64,000 nucleotides of DNA from Auanema rhodensis (taxonomy: Eukaryota; Nematoda; Chromadorea; Rhabditida; Rhabditidae): assembly GCA_964057225.1 (NCBI GenBank), contig OZ059896.1, forward strand, positions 21,572,501-21,636,500. Reading direction: 5' to 3'. Made by a program: the position numbers and the translations under genes. The notes below the pieces were generated by a model. That model was not told the origin of the DNA. It saw nothing but the letters and a program-made list of their open reading frames with translations, and made no database searches. This document shows positions 24,507 to 38,181 of this stretch, one piece after another; position 1 is the first letter of the stretch; each line of letters starts with the position of its first letter.

Positions 24507-27500
24507 CTTATATCAGTTGATATCTCGGTGCATTTTTAAGCTAGCGCAAATCTGATAACACAGATCGACGCAGCTTAAAAATCCGCATCGAATGCACTAT
24601 ACCACATTGAGAAACGCTTGATACAAAAATTAGTTATGATCGTTTGAAAATTGATGCATTAGTGTATGTTGAGTTTCCATGTACACTCTACATTGCTTCC
24701 AAAAACATTTTGACAAAAATTTTTTCGAAAAATTTCAAAATAATTTAGCAAAAAGTAGATGTTTTTAGATTCCTTTTTTCAAGGCAAAGACGATGGACAA
24801 TGTTATTCAACGAAAAAATTAATTCTTCAGGGTGAAAATCGAGGATATAAGTGTGAACTTATATCAGTTGATATCTCGATGCATTTTTAAGCTAGCGCAA
24901 ATCTGATAACACAGATCGACGCAGCTTAAAAATCCGCATCGAATGCACTATACCACATTGAGAAACGCTTAATACAAAAATTAGTTATGATCGTTTGAAA
25001 ATTGATGCATTAGTGTATGTTGAGTTTCCATGTACACTCAACATTGCTTCCAAAAACATTTTGACAACAATTTTTTCGAAAAATTTCAAAATAATTTAGC
25101 AAAAAGTAGAAGTTTTTAGATTCCTTTTTTCAAGGCAAAGACGATGGACAATGTTATTCAACGAAAAAATTAATTCTTCAGGGTGAAAATCGAGGATATA
25201 AGTGTGAACTTATATCAGTTGATATCTCGGTGCATTTTTAAGCTAGCGCAAATCTGATAACACAGATCGACGCAGCTTAAAAATCCGCATCGAATGCACT
25301 ATACCACATTGAGAAACGCTTAATACAAAAATTAGTTATGATCGTTTGAAAATTGATGCATTAGTGTATGTTGAGTTTCCATGTACACTCTACATTGCTT
25401 CCAAAAACATTTTGACAAAAATTTTTTCGAAAAATTTCAAAATAATTTAGCAAAAAGTAGATGTTTTTAGATTCCTTTTTTCAAGGCAAAGACGATGGAC
25501 AATGTTATTCAACGAAAAAATTAATTCTTCAGGGTGAAAATCGAGGATATAAGTGTGAACTTATATCAGTTGATATCTCGATGCATTTTTAAGCTAGCGC
25601 AAATATGATAACACAGATCGACGCAGCTTAAAAATCCGCATCGAATGCACTATACCACATTGAGAAACGCTTAATACAAAAATTAGTTATGATCGTTTGA
25701 AAATTGATGCATTAGTGTATGTTGAGTTTCCATGTACACTCAACATTGCTTCCAAAAACATTTTGACAAAAATTTTTTCGAAAAATTTCAAAACAATTTA
25801 GCAAAAAGTAGATGTTTATAGATTCCTTTTTTGAAGGCAAAGACGATGGACAATGTTATTCAACGAAAAAATTAATTCTTCAGGGTGAAAATCGAGGATA
25901 TAAGTGTGCACTTATATCAGTTGATATCTTGGTGCATTTTTAAGCTAGCGCAAATCTGATAACACAGATCGACGCAGCTTAAAAATCCGCATCGAATGCA
26001 CTATACTACATTGAGAAACGCTTAATACAAAAGTTAGTTATGATCGTTTGAAAAATGATGCCTTAGTGTATGTTGAGTTTCCATGTACACTCAACATTGC
26101 TTCCAAAAACATTTTGACAAAAATTTTTTCGATAAATTTCAAAATAATTTAGCAAAGAGTAGATGTTTTTAGATTCCTTTTTTTAAGGCAAAGACGATGG
26201 ACAATGTTATTCAACGAAAAAATTAATTCTTCAGGGTGAAAATCGAGGATATAAGTGTGAACTTATATCAGTTGATATCTCGGTGCATTTTTAAGCTAGC
26301 GCAAATCTGATAACACAGATCGACGCAGCTTAAAAATCCGCATCGAATGCACTATACTACATTGAGAAACGCTTAATACAAAAATTAGTTATGATCGTTT
26401 GAAAAATGATGCATTAGTGTATGTTGAGTTTCCATGTACACTCAACATTGCTTCCAAAAACATTTTGACAAATTTTTTTCGAAAAATTTCAAAATAATTT
26501 AGCAAAAAGTAGATGTTTTTAGATTCCTTTTTTCAAGGCAAAGACGATGGACAATGTTATTCAACGAAAAAATTAATTCTTCAGGGTGAAAATCGAGGAT
26601 ATAAGTGTGAACTTATATCAGTTGATATCTCGGTGCATTTTTAAGCTAGCGCAAATCTGATAACACAGATCGACGCAGCTTAAAAATCCGCATCGAATGC
26701 ACTATACCACATTGAGAAACGCTTGATACAAAAATTAGTTATGATCGTTTGAAAATTGATGCATTAGTGTATGTTGAGTTTCCATGTACACTCTACATTG
26801 CTTCCAAAAACATTTTGACAAAAATTTTTTCGAAAAATTTCAAAATAATTTAGCAAAAAGTAGATGTTTTTAGATTCCTTTTTTCAAGGCAAAGACGATG
26901 GACAATGTTATTCAACGAAAAAATTAATTCTTCAGGGTGAAAATCGAGGATATAAGTGTGAACTTATATCAGTTGATATCTCGATGCATTTTTAAGCTAG
27001 CGCAAATCTGATAACACAGATCGACGCAGCTTAAAAATCCGCATCGAATGCACTATACCACATTGAGAAACGCTTAATACAAAAATTAGTTATGATCGTT
27101 TGAAAATTGATGCATTAGTGTATGTTGAGTTTCCATGTACACTCAACATTGCTTCCAAAAACATTTTGACAACAATTTTTTCGAAAAATTTCAAAATAAT
27201 TTAGCAAAAAGTAGAAGTTTTTAGATTCCTTTTTTCAAGGCAAAGACGATGGACAATGTTATTCAACGAAAAAATTAATTCTTCAGGGTGAAAATCGAGG
27301 ATATAAGTGTGAACTTATATCAGTTGATATCTCGGTGCATTTTTAAGCTAGCGCAAATCTGATAACACAGATCGACGCAGCTTAAAAATCCGCATCGAAT
27401 GCACTATACCACATTGAGAAACGCTTAATACAAAAATTAGTTATGATCGTTTGAAAATTGATGCATTAGTGTATGTTGAGTTTCCATGTACACTCTACAT

Positions 27501-30121
27501 TGCTTCCAAAAACATTTTGACAACAATTTTTTCGAAAAATTTCAAAATAATTTAGCAAAAAGTAGAAGTTTTTAGATTCCTTTTTTCAAGGCAAAGACGA
27601 TGGACAATGTTATTCAACGAAAAAATTAATTCTTCAGGGTGAAAATCGAGGATATAAGTGTGAACTTATATCAGTTGATATCTCGATGCATTTTTAAGCT
27701 AGCGCAAATATGGTAACACAGATCGACGCAGCTTAAAAATCCGCATCGAATGCACTATACCACATTGAGAAACGCTTAATACAAAAATTAGTTATGATCG
27801 TTTGAAAATTGATGCATTAGTGTATGTTGAGTTTCCATGTACACTCAACATTGCTTCCAAAAACATTTTGACAAAAATTTTTTCGAAAAATTTCAAAACA
27901 ATTTAGCAAAAAGTAGATGTTTATAGATTCCTTTTTTGAAGGCAAAGACGATGGACAATGTTATTCAACGAAAAAATTAATTCTTCAGGGTGAAAATCGA
28001 GGATATAAGTGTGAACTTATATCAGTTGATATCTCGATGCATTTTTAAGCTAGCGCAAATCTGATAACACAGATCGACGCAGCTTAAAAATCCGCATCGA
28101 ATGCACTATACCACATTGAGAAACGCTTAATACAAAAATTAGTTATGATCGTTTGAAAATTGATGCATTAGTGTATGTTGAGTTTCCATGTACACTCAAC
28201 ATTGCTTCCAAAAACATTTTGACAACAATTTTTTCGAAAAATTTCAAAATAATTTAGCAAAAAGTAGATGTTTTTAGATTCCTTTTTTCAAGGCAAAGAC
28301 GATGGACAATGTTATTCAACGAAAAAATTAATTCCTCAGGGTGAAAATCGAGGATATAAGTGTGAACTTATATCAGTTGATATCTCGGTGCATTTTTAAG
28401 CTAGCGCAAATCTGATAACACAGATCGACGCAGCTTGAAAATCCGCATCGAATGCACTATACTACATTGAGAAACGCTTAATACAAAAATTAGTTATGAT
28501 CGTTTGAAAAATGATGCATTAGTGTATGTTGAGTTTCCATGTACACTCAACATTGCTTCCAAAAACATTTTGACAAAAATTTTTTCAAAAAATTTCAAAA
28601 TAATTTAGCAAAAAGTAGATGTTTTTAGATTCCTTTTTTCAAGGCAAAGACGATGGACAATGTTATTCAACGAAAAAATTAATTCTTCAGGGTGAAAATC
28701 GAGGATATAAGTGTGAACTTATATCAGTTGATATCTCGGTGCATTTTTAAGCTAGCGCAAATCTGATAACACAGATCGACGCAGCTTAAAAATCCGCATC
28801 GAATGCACTATACCACATTGAGAAACGCTTGATACAAAAATTAGTTATGATCGTTTGAAAATTGATGCATTAGTGTATGTTGAGTTTCCATGTACACTCT
28901 ACATTGCTTCCAAAAACATTTTGACAAAAATTTTTTCGAAAAATTTCAAAATAATTTAGCAAAAAGTAGATGTTTTTAGATTCCTTTTTTCAAGGCAAAG
29001 ACGATGGACAATGTTATTCAACGAAAAAATTAATTCTTCAGGGTGAAAATCGAGGATATAAGTGTCAACTTATATCAGTTGATATCTCGGTGCATTTTTA
29101 AGCTAGCGCAAATCTGATAACACAGATCGACGCAGCTTAAAAATCCGCATCGAATGCACTATACCACATTGAGAAACGCTTGATACAAAAATTAGTTATG
29201 ATCGTTTGAAAATTGATGCATTAGTGTATGTTGAGTTTCCATGTACACTCTACATTGCTTCCAAAAACATTTTGACAAAAATTTTTTCGAAAAATTTCAA
29301 AATAATTTAGCAAAAAGTAGATGTTTTTAGATTCCTTTTTTCAAGGCAAAGACGATGGACAATGTTATTCAACGAAAAAATTAATTCTTCAGGGTGAAAA
29401 TCGAGGATATAAGTGTGAACTTATATCAGTTGATATCTCGATGCATTTTTAAGCTAGCGCAAATCTGATAACACAGATCGACGCAGCTTAAAAATCCGCA
29501 TCGAATGCACTATACCACATTGAGAAACGTTTAATACAAAAATTAGTTATGATCGTTTGAAAATTGATGCATTAGTGTATGTTGAGTTTCCATGTACACT
29601 CAACATTGCTTCCAAAAACATTTTGACAACAATTTTTTCGAAAAATTTCAAAATAATTTAGCAAAAAGTAGAAGTTTTTAGATTCCTTTTTTCAAGGCAA
29701 AGACGATGGACAATGTTATTCAACGAAAAAATTAATTCTTCAGGGTGAAAATCGAGGATATAAGTGTGAACTTATATCAGTTGATATCTCGGTGCATTTT
29801 TAAGCTAGCGCAAATCTGATAACACAGATCGACGCAGCTTAAAAATCCGCATCGAATGCACTATACCACATTGAGAAACGCTTAATACAAAAATTAGTTA
29901 TGATCGTTTGAAAATTGATGCATTAGTGTATGTTGAGTTTCCATGTACACTCTACATTGCTTCCAAAAACATTTTGACAAAAATTTTTTCGAAAAATTTC
30001 AAAATAATTTAGCAAAAAGTAGATGTTTTTAGATTCCTTTTTTCAAGGCAAAGACGATGGACAATGTTATTCAACGAAAAAATTAATTCTTCAGGGTGAA
30101 AATCGAGGATATAAGTGTGAA
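24507..30121. repeat. Copies 71-86: mixed left-domain copies
   Basis: From 24507: C, D, a T183 copy, E (ATGA), A, B (1-bp shorter), C, D, a T183/C211/A254 copy, E (ATGG), a C320 copy, a G71/A221 copy, then two class C copies in a row at 28718 and 29069, a T111/A254 copy and a T183 copy. The side-by-side C copies look like a single-unit duplication; the first ends with the unique loop change C at 29066. The C320 to G71 copy pair also occurs at 10116, 35738 and 37831. Confidence 0.8.
26262..26611. repeat. Satellite copy of 350 bp (1-bp loss in the A/T tract)
   Basis: In this class B copy the usual five A plus six T after GAC has become three A plus seven T (26469-26478), a net loss of one base. 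It resets the phase of all downstream copies by one. Homopolymer slippage or a sequencing or assembly slip are equally possible. Confidence 0.8.
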
Positions 30122-33100
30122 CTTATATCAGTTGATATCTCGATGCATTTTTAAGCTAGCGCAAATATGGTAACACAGATCGACGCAGCTTAAAAATCCG
30201 CATCGAATGCACTATACCACATTGAGAAACGCTTAATACAAAAATTAGTTATGATCGTTTGAAAATTGATGCATTAGTGTATGTTGAGTTTCCATGTACA
30301 CTCAACATTGCTTCCAAAAACATTTTGACAAAAATTTTTTCGAAAAATTTCAAAACAATTTAGCAAAAAGTAGATGTTTATAGATTCCTTTTTTGAAGGC
30401 AAAGACGATGGACAATGTTATTCAACGAAAAAATTAATTCTTCAGTGTGAAAATCGAGGATATAAGTGTGAACTTATATCAGTTGATATCTCGATGCATT
30501 TTTAAGCTAGCGCAAATCTGATAACACAGATCGACGCAGCTTAAAAATCCGCATCGAATGCACTATACCACATTGAGAAACGCTTAATACAAAAATTAGT
30601 TATGATCGTTTGAAAATTGATGCATTAGTGTATGTTGAGTTTCCATGTACACTCAACATTGCTTCCAAAAACATTTTGACAACAATTTTTTCGAAAAATT
30701 TCAAAATAATTTAGCAAAAAGTAGATGTTTTTAGATTCCTTTTTTCAAGGCAAAGACGATGGACAATGTTATTCAACGAAAAAATTAATTCTTCAGGGTG
30801 AAAATCGAGGATATAAGTGTGAACTTATATCAGTTGATATCTCGGTGCATTTTTAAGCTAGCGCAAATCTGATAACACAGATCGACGCAGCTTAAAAATC
30901 CGCATCGAATGCACTATACCACATTGAGAAACGTTTAATACAAAAATTAGTTATGATCGTTTGAAAATTGATGCATTAGTGTATGTTGAGTTTCCATGTA
31001 CACTCAACATTGCTTCCAAAAACATTTTGACAACAATTTTTTCGAAAAATTTCAAAACAATTTAGCAAAAAGTAGATGTTTATAGATTCCTTTTTTGAAG
31101 GCAAAGACGATGGACAATGTTATTCAACGAAAAAATTAATTCTTCAGTGTGAAAATCGAGGATATAAGTGTGAACTTATATCAGTTGATATCTCGATGCA
31201 TTTTTAAGCTAGCGCAAATATGGTAACACAGATCGACGCAGCTTAAAAATCCGCATCGAATGCACTATACCACATTGAGAAACGCTTAATACAAAAATTA
31301 GTTATGATCGTTTGAAAATTGATGCATTAGTGTATGTTGAGTTTCCATGTACACTCAACATTGCTTCCAAAAACATTTTGACAAAAATTTTTTCGAAAAA
31401 TTTCAAAACAATTTAGCAAAAAGTAGATGTTTATAGATTCCTTTTTTGAAGGCAAAGACGATGGACAATGTTATTCAACGAAAAAATTAATTCTTCAGTG
31501 TGAAAATCGAGGATATAAGTGTGAACTTATATCAGTTGATATCTCGATGCATTTTTAAGCTAGCGCAAATCTGATAACACAGATCGACGCAGCTTAAAAA
31601 TCCGCATCGAATGCACTATACCACATTGAGAAACGCTTAATACAAAAATTAGTTATGATCGTTTGAAAATTGATGCATTAGTGTATGTTGAGTTTCCATG
31701 TACACTCAACATTGCTTCCAAAAACATTTTGACAACAATTTTTTCGAAAAATTTCAAAATAATTTAGCAAAAAGTAGATGTTTTTAGATTCCTTTTTTCA
31801 AGGCAAAGACGATGGACAATGTTATTCAACGAAAAAATTAATTCTTCAGGGTGAAAATCGAGGATATAAGTGTGAACTTATATCAGTTGATATCTCGGTG
31901 CATTTTTAAGCTAGCGCAAATCTGATAACACAGATCGACGCAGCTTAAAAATCCGCATCGAATGCACTATACCACATTGAGAAACGTTTAATACAAAAAT
32001 TAGTTATGATCGTTTGAAAATTGATGCATTAGTGTATGTTGAGTTTCCATGTACACTCAACATTGCTTCCAAAAACATTTTGACAACAATTTTTTCGAAA
32101 AATTTCAAAACAATTTAGCAAAAAGTAGATGTTTATAGATTCCTTTTTTGAAGGCAAAGACGATGGACAATGTTATTCAACGAAAAAATTAATTCTTCAG
32201 TGTGAAAATCGAGGATATAAGTGTGAACTTATATCAGTTGATATCTCGATGCATTTTTAAGCTAGCGCAAATATGGTAACACAGATCGACGCAGCTTAAA
32301 AATCCGCATCGAATGCACTATACCACATTGAGAAACGCTTAATACAAAAATTAGTTATGATCGTTTGAAAATTGATGCATTAGTGTATGTTGAGTTTCCA
32401 TGTACACTCAACATTGCTTCCAAAAACATTTTGACAAAAATTTTTTCGAAAAATTTCAAAACAATTTAGCAAAAAGTAGATGTTTATAGATTCCTTTTTT
32501 GAAGGCAAAGACGATGGACAATGTTATTCAACGAAAAAATTAATTCTTCAGTGTGAAAATCGAGGATATAAGTGTGAACTTATATCAGTTGATATCTCGA
32601 TGCATTTTTAAGCTAGCGCAAATCTGATAACACAGATCGACGCAGCTTAAAAATCCGCATCGAATGCACTATACCACATTGAGAAACGCTTAATACAAAA
32701 ATTAGTTATGATCGTTTGAAAATTGATGCATTAGTGTATGTTGAGTTTCCATGTACACTCAACATTGCTTCCAAAAACATTTTGACAACAATTTTTTCGA
32801 AAAATTTCAAAATAATTTAGCAAAAAGTAGATGTTTTTAGATTCCTTTTTTCAAGGCAAAGACGATGGACAATGTTATTCAACGAAAAAATTAATTCTTC
32901 AGGGTGAAAATCGAGGATATAAGTGTGAACTTATATCAGTTGATATCTCGGTGCATTTTTAAGCTAGCGCAAATCTGATAACACAGATCGACGCAGCTTA
33001 AAAATCCGCATCGAATGCACTATACCACATTGAGAAACGTTTAATACAAAAATTAGTTATGATCGTTTGAAAATTGATGCATTAGTGTATGTTGAGTTTC

Positions 33101-33280
33101 CATGTACACTCAACATTGCTTCCAAAAACATTTTGACAACAATTTTTTCGAAAAATTTCAAAATAATTTAGCAAAAAGTAGAAGTTTTTAGATTCCTTTT
33201 TTCAAGGCAAAGACGATGGACAATGTTATTCAACGAAAAAATTAATTCTTCAGGGTGAAAATCGAGGATATAAGTGTGAA
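30122..33280. repeat. Trimer HOR, 1053-bp period
   Basis: Three-copy units start at 30122, 31175 and 32228. The order is an E copy with ATGG at 46-49 and T325, a CGA copy with C211, and a T111 copy. In the first two units the T111 copy is a chimera: its left part (T111, C211) is D-like and its right part (C235, A259, G274, T325) is E-like. In the third unit the T111 copy (32930) has the ordinary D-like right end (A254). T325 (CAGTG) is essentially confined to this segment, its immediate continuation, and two copies of the right domain. Confidence 0.85.
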
Positions 33281-36200
33281 CTTATATCAGTTGATATCTC
33301 GGTGCATTTTTAAGCTAGCGCAAATCTGATAACACAGATCGACGCAGCTTAAAAATCCGCATCGAATGCACTATACCACATTGAGAAACGCTTAATACAA
33401 AAATTAGTTATGATCGTTTGAAAATTGATGCATTAGTGTATGTTGAGTTTCCATGTACACTCTACATTGCTTCCAAAAACATTTTGACAAAAATTTTTTC
33501 GAAAAATTTCAAAATAATTTAGCAAAAAGTAGATGTTTTTAGATTCCTTTTTTCAAGGCAAAGACGATGGACAATGTTATTCAACGAAAAAATTAATTCT
33601 TCAGGGTGAAAATCGAGGATATAAGTGTGAACTTATATCAGTTGATATCTCGATGCATTTTTAAGCTAGCGCAAATATGGTAACACAGATCGACGCAGCT
33701 TAAAAATCCGCATCGAATGCACTATACCACATTGAGAAACGCTTAATACAAAAATTAGTTATGATCGTTTGAAAATTGATGCATTAGTGTATGTTGAGTT
33801 TCCATGTACACTCAACATTGCTTCCAAAAACATTTTGACAACAATTTTTTCGAAAAATTTCAAAACAATTTAGCAAAAAGTAGATGTTTATAGATTCCTT
33901 TTTTGAAGGCAAAGACGATGGACAATGTTATTCAACGAAAAAATTAATTCTTCAGTGTGAAAATCGAGGATATAAGTGTGAACTTATATCAGTTGATATC
34001 TCGATGCATTTTTAAGCTAGCGCAAATATGGTAACACAGATCGACGCAGCTTAAAAATCCGCATCGAATGCACTATACCACATTGAGAAACGCTTAATAC
34101 AAAAATTAGTTATGATCGTTTGAAAATTGATGCATTAGTGTATGTTGAGTTTCCATGTACACTCAACATTGCTTCCAAAAACATTTTGACAAAAATTTTT
34201 TCGAAAAATTTCAAAACAATTTAGCAAAAAGTAGATGTTTATAGATTCCTTTTTTGAAGGCAAAGACGATGGACAATGTTATTCAACGAAAAAATTAATT
34301 CTTCAGTGTGAAAATCGAGGATATAAGTGTGAACTTATATCAGTTGATATCTCGATGCATTTTTAAGCTAGCGCAAATCTGATAACACAGATCGACGCAG
34401 CTTAAAAATCCGCATCGAATGCACTATACCACATTGAGAAACGCTTAATACAAAAATTAGTTATGATCGTTTGAAAATTGATGCATTAGTGTATGTTGAG
34501 TTTCCATGTACACTCAACATTGCTTCCAAAAACATTTTGACAACAATTTTTTCGAAAAATTTCAAAATAATTTAGCAAAAAGTAGATGTTTTTAGATTCC
34601 TTTTTTCAAGGCAAAGACGATGGACAATGTTATTCAACGAAAAAATTAATTCTTCAGGGTGAAAATCGAGGATATAAGTGTGAACTTATATCAGTTGATA
34701 TCTCGGTGCATTTTTAAGCTAGCGCAAATCTGATAACACAGATCGACGCAGCTTAAAAATCCGCATCGAATGCACTATACCACATTGAGAAACGTTTAAT
34801 ACAAAAATTAGTTATGATCGTTTGAAAATTGATGCATTAGTGTATGTTGAGTTTCCATGTACACTCAACATTGCTTCCAAAAACATTTTGACAACAATTT
34901 TTTCGAAAAATTTCAAAATAATTTAGCAAAAAGTAGAAGTTTTTAGATTCCTTTTTTCAAGGCAAAGACGATGGACAATGTTATTCAACGAAAAAATTAA
35001 TTCTTCAGGGTGAAAATCGAGGATATAAGTGTGAACTTATATCAGTTGATATCTCGGTGCATTTTTAAGCTAGCGCAAATCTGATAACACAGATCGACGC
35101 AGCTTAAAAATCCGCATCGAATGCACTATACCACATTGAGAAACGCTTAATACAAAAATTAGTTATGATCGTTTGAAAATTGATGCATTAGTGTATGTTG
35201 AGTTTCCATGTACACTCTACATTGCTTCCAAAAACATTTTGACAAAAATTTTTTCGAAAAATTTCAAAATAATTTAGCAAAAAGTAGATGTTTTTAGATT
35301 CCTTTTTTCAAGGCAAAGACGATGGACAATGTTATTCAACGAAAAAATTAATTCTTCAGGGTGAAAATCGAGGATATAAGTGTGAACTTATATCAGTTGA
35401 TATCTCGATGCATTTTTAAGCTAGCGCAAATATGGTAACACAGATCGACGCAGCTTAAAAATCCGCATCGAATGCACTATACCACATTGAGAAACGCTTA
35501 ATACAAAAATTAGTTATGATCGTTTGAAAATTGATGCATTAGTGTATGTTGAGTTTCCATGTACACTCAACATTGCTTCCAAAAACATTTTGACAAAAAT
35601 TTTTTCGAAAAATTTCAAAACAATTTAGCAAAAAGTAGATGTTTATAGATTCCTTTTTTGAAGGCAAAGACGATGGACAATGTTATTCAACGAAAAAATT
35701 AATTCTTCAGGGTGAAAATCGAGGATATAAGTGTGAACTTATATCAGTTGATATCTCGATGCATTTTTAAGCTAGCGCAAATCTGATAACACAGATCGAC
35801 GCAGCTTAAAAATCCGCATCGAATGCACTATACCACATTGAGAAACGCTTAATACAAAAATTAGTTATGATCGTTTGAAAATTGATGCATTAGTGTATGT
35901 TGAGTTTCCATGTACACTCAACATTGCTTCCAAAAACATTTTGACAACAATTTTTTCGAAAAATTTCAAAATAATTTAGCAAAAAGTAGATGTTTTTAGA
36001 TTCCTTTTTTCAAGGCAAAGACGATGGACAATGTTATTCAACGAAAAAATTAATTCCTCAGGGTGAAAATCGAGGATATAAGTGTGAACTTATATCAGTT
36101 GATATCTCGGTGCATTTTTAAGCTAGCGCAAATCTGATAACACAGATCGACGCAGCTTGAAAATCCGCATCGAATGCACTATACTACATTGAGAAACGCT

Positions 36201-38181
36201 TAATACAAAAATTAGTTATGATCGTTTGAAAAATGATGCATTAGTGTATGTTGAGTTTCCATGTACACTCAACATTGCTTCCAAAAACATTTTGACAAAA
36301 ATTTTTTCGAAAAATTTCAAAATAATTTAGCAAAAAGTAGATGTTTTTAGATTCCTTTTTTCAAGGCAAAGACGATGGACAATGTTATTCAACGAAAAAA
36401 TTAATTCTTCAGGGTGAAATTCGAGGATATAAGTGTGAACTTATATCAGTTGATATCTCGGTGCATTTTTAAGCTAGCGCAAATCTGATAACACAGATCG
36501 ACGCAGCTTAAAAATCCGCATCGAATGCACTATACCACATTGAGAAACGCTTGATACAAAAATTAGTTATGATCGTTTGAAAATTGATGCATTAGTGTAT
36601 GTTGAGTTTCCATGTACACTCTACATTGCTTCCAAAAACATTTTGACAAAAATTTCAAAATAATTTAGCAAAAAGTAGATGTTTTTAGATTCCTTTTTTC
36701 AAGGCAAAGACGATGGACAATGTTATTCAACGAAAAAATTAATTCTTCAGGGTGAAAATCGAGGATATAAGTGTGAACTTATATCAGTTGATATCTCGAT
36801 GCATTTTTAAGCTAGCGCAAATCTGATAACACAGATCGACGCAGCTTAAAAATCCGCATCGAATGCACTATACCACATTGAGAAACGCTTAATACAAAAA
36901 TTAGTTATGATCGTTTGAAAATTGATGCATTAGTGTATGTTGAGTTTCCATGTACACTCAACATTGCTTCCAAAAACATTTTGACAACAATTTTTTCGAA
37001 AAATTTCAAAATAATTTAGCAAAAAGTAGAAGTTTTTAGATTCCTTTTTTCAAGGCAAAGACGATGGACAATGTTATTCAACGAAAAAATTAATTCTTCA
37101 GGGTGAAAATCGAGGATATAAGTGTGAACTTATATCAGTTGATATCTCGGTGCATTTTTAAGCTAGCGCAAATCTGATAACACAGATCGACGCAGCTTAA
37201 AAATCCGCATCGAATGCACTATACCACATTGAGAAACGCTTAATACAAAAATTAGTTATGATCGTTTGAAAATTGATGCATTAGTGTATGTTGAGTTTCC
37301 ATGTACACTCTACATTGCTTCCAAAAACATTTTGACAAAAATTTTTTCGAAAAATTTCAAAATAATTTAGCAAAAAGTAGATGTTTTTAGATTCCTTTTT
37401 TCAAGGCAAAGACGATGGACAATGTTATTCAACGAAAAAATTAATTCTTCAGGGTGAAAATCGAGGATATAAGTGTGAACTTATATCAGTTGATATCTCG
37501 ATGCATTTTTAAGCTAGCGCAAATATGGTAACACAGATCGACGCAGCTTAAAAATCCGCATCGAATGCACTATACCACATTGAGAAACGCTTAATACAAA
37601 AATTAGTTATGATCGTTTGAAAATTGATGCATTAGTGTATGTTGAGTTTCCATGTACACTCAACATTGCTTCCAAAAACATTTTGACAAAAATTTTTTCG
37701 AAAAATTTCATAACAATTTAGCAAAAAGTAGATGTTTATAGATTCCTTTTTTGAAGGCAAAGACGATGGACAATGTTATTCAACGAAAAAATTAATTCTT
37801 CAGGGTGAAAATCGAGGATATAAGTGTGAACTTATATCAGTTGATATCTCGATGCATTTTTAAGCTAGCGCAAATCTGATAACACAGATCGACGCAGCTT
37901 AAAAATCCGCATCGAATGCACTATACCACATTGAGAAACGCTTAATACAAAAATTAGTTATGATCGTTTGAAAATTGATGCATTAGTGTATGTTGAGTTT
38001 CCATGTACACTCAACATTGCTTCCAAAAACATTTTGACAACAATTTTTTCGAAAAATTTCAAAATAATTTAGCAAAAAGTAGATGTTTTTAGATTCCTTT
38101 TTTCAAGGCAAAGACGATGGACAATGTTATTCAACGAAAAAATTAATTCCTCAGGGTGAAAATCGAGGATATAAGTGTGAA
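33281..38181. repeat. Copies 96-109: last part of the left domain
   Basis: Copies at 33983-35386 repeat the order of those at 32228-33631 (five-copy offset). The segment then holds E (ATGG), C320, G71, class C (shortened), D, T183, E (ATGG) and C320 copies. Isolated changes include GAAATTCG at 36420 and TTTCATAACAA at 37711. These are the last copies with left-domain markers. Confidence 0.78.
36440..36777. repeat. Satellite copy of 338 bp (13-bp deletion between direct repeats)
   Basis: A class C copy in which the two AAAAATTT repeats flanking TTTCG have collapsed to one (36648-36655). The result is a loss of exactly 13 bp: one 8-bp repeat plus the 5-bp spacer. This removes the central palindrome. 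It is a textbook direct-repeat deletion, by slippage or single-strand annealing. Confidence 0.9.

Larger units (their letters stand above)
1..38181. repeat. Left array domain: copy classes A, B, C, D, E
   Basis: 109 copies. Class A has TGG at 20-22, G123, C152, T223 and G247 (starts 703, 1692, 3447, 5202, 12924, 13626, 16083, 18540, 20295, 25911; also copy 1). B is the plain type: T97, A145, A152. C has G114 and T183 (starts 2394, 4149, 5904, 7308, 9063, 10818, 14328, 15381, 16785, 19242, 20997, 22752, 24507, 26612, 28718, 29069, 36440). D has CGA at 20-22, C211 and A254. E has C235, A259 and G274. The T223 form of A, the C copies, A254, A259 and ATGA/ATGG at 46-49 occur only here; the last examples lie at 36440-37830. 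Markers of the right domain (CTCA at 46-49, C289, G244) are absent. The base order is A-B-C-D-E, reshuffled locally into 3-, 5- and 7-copy periods. Confidence 0.85.
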
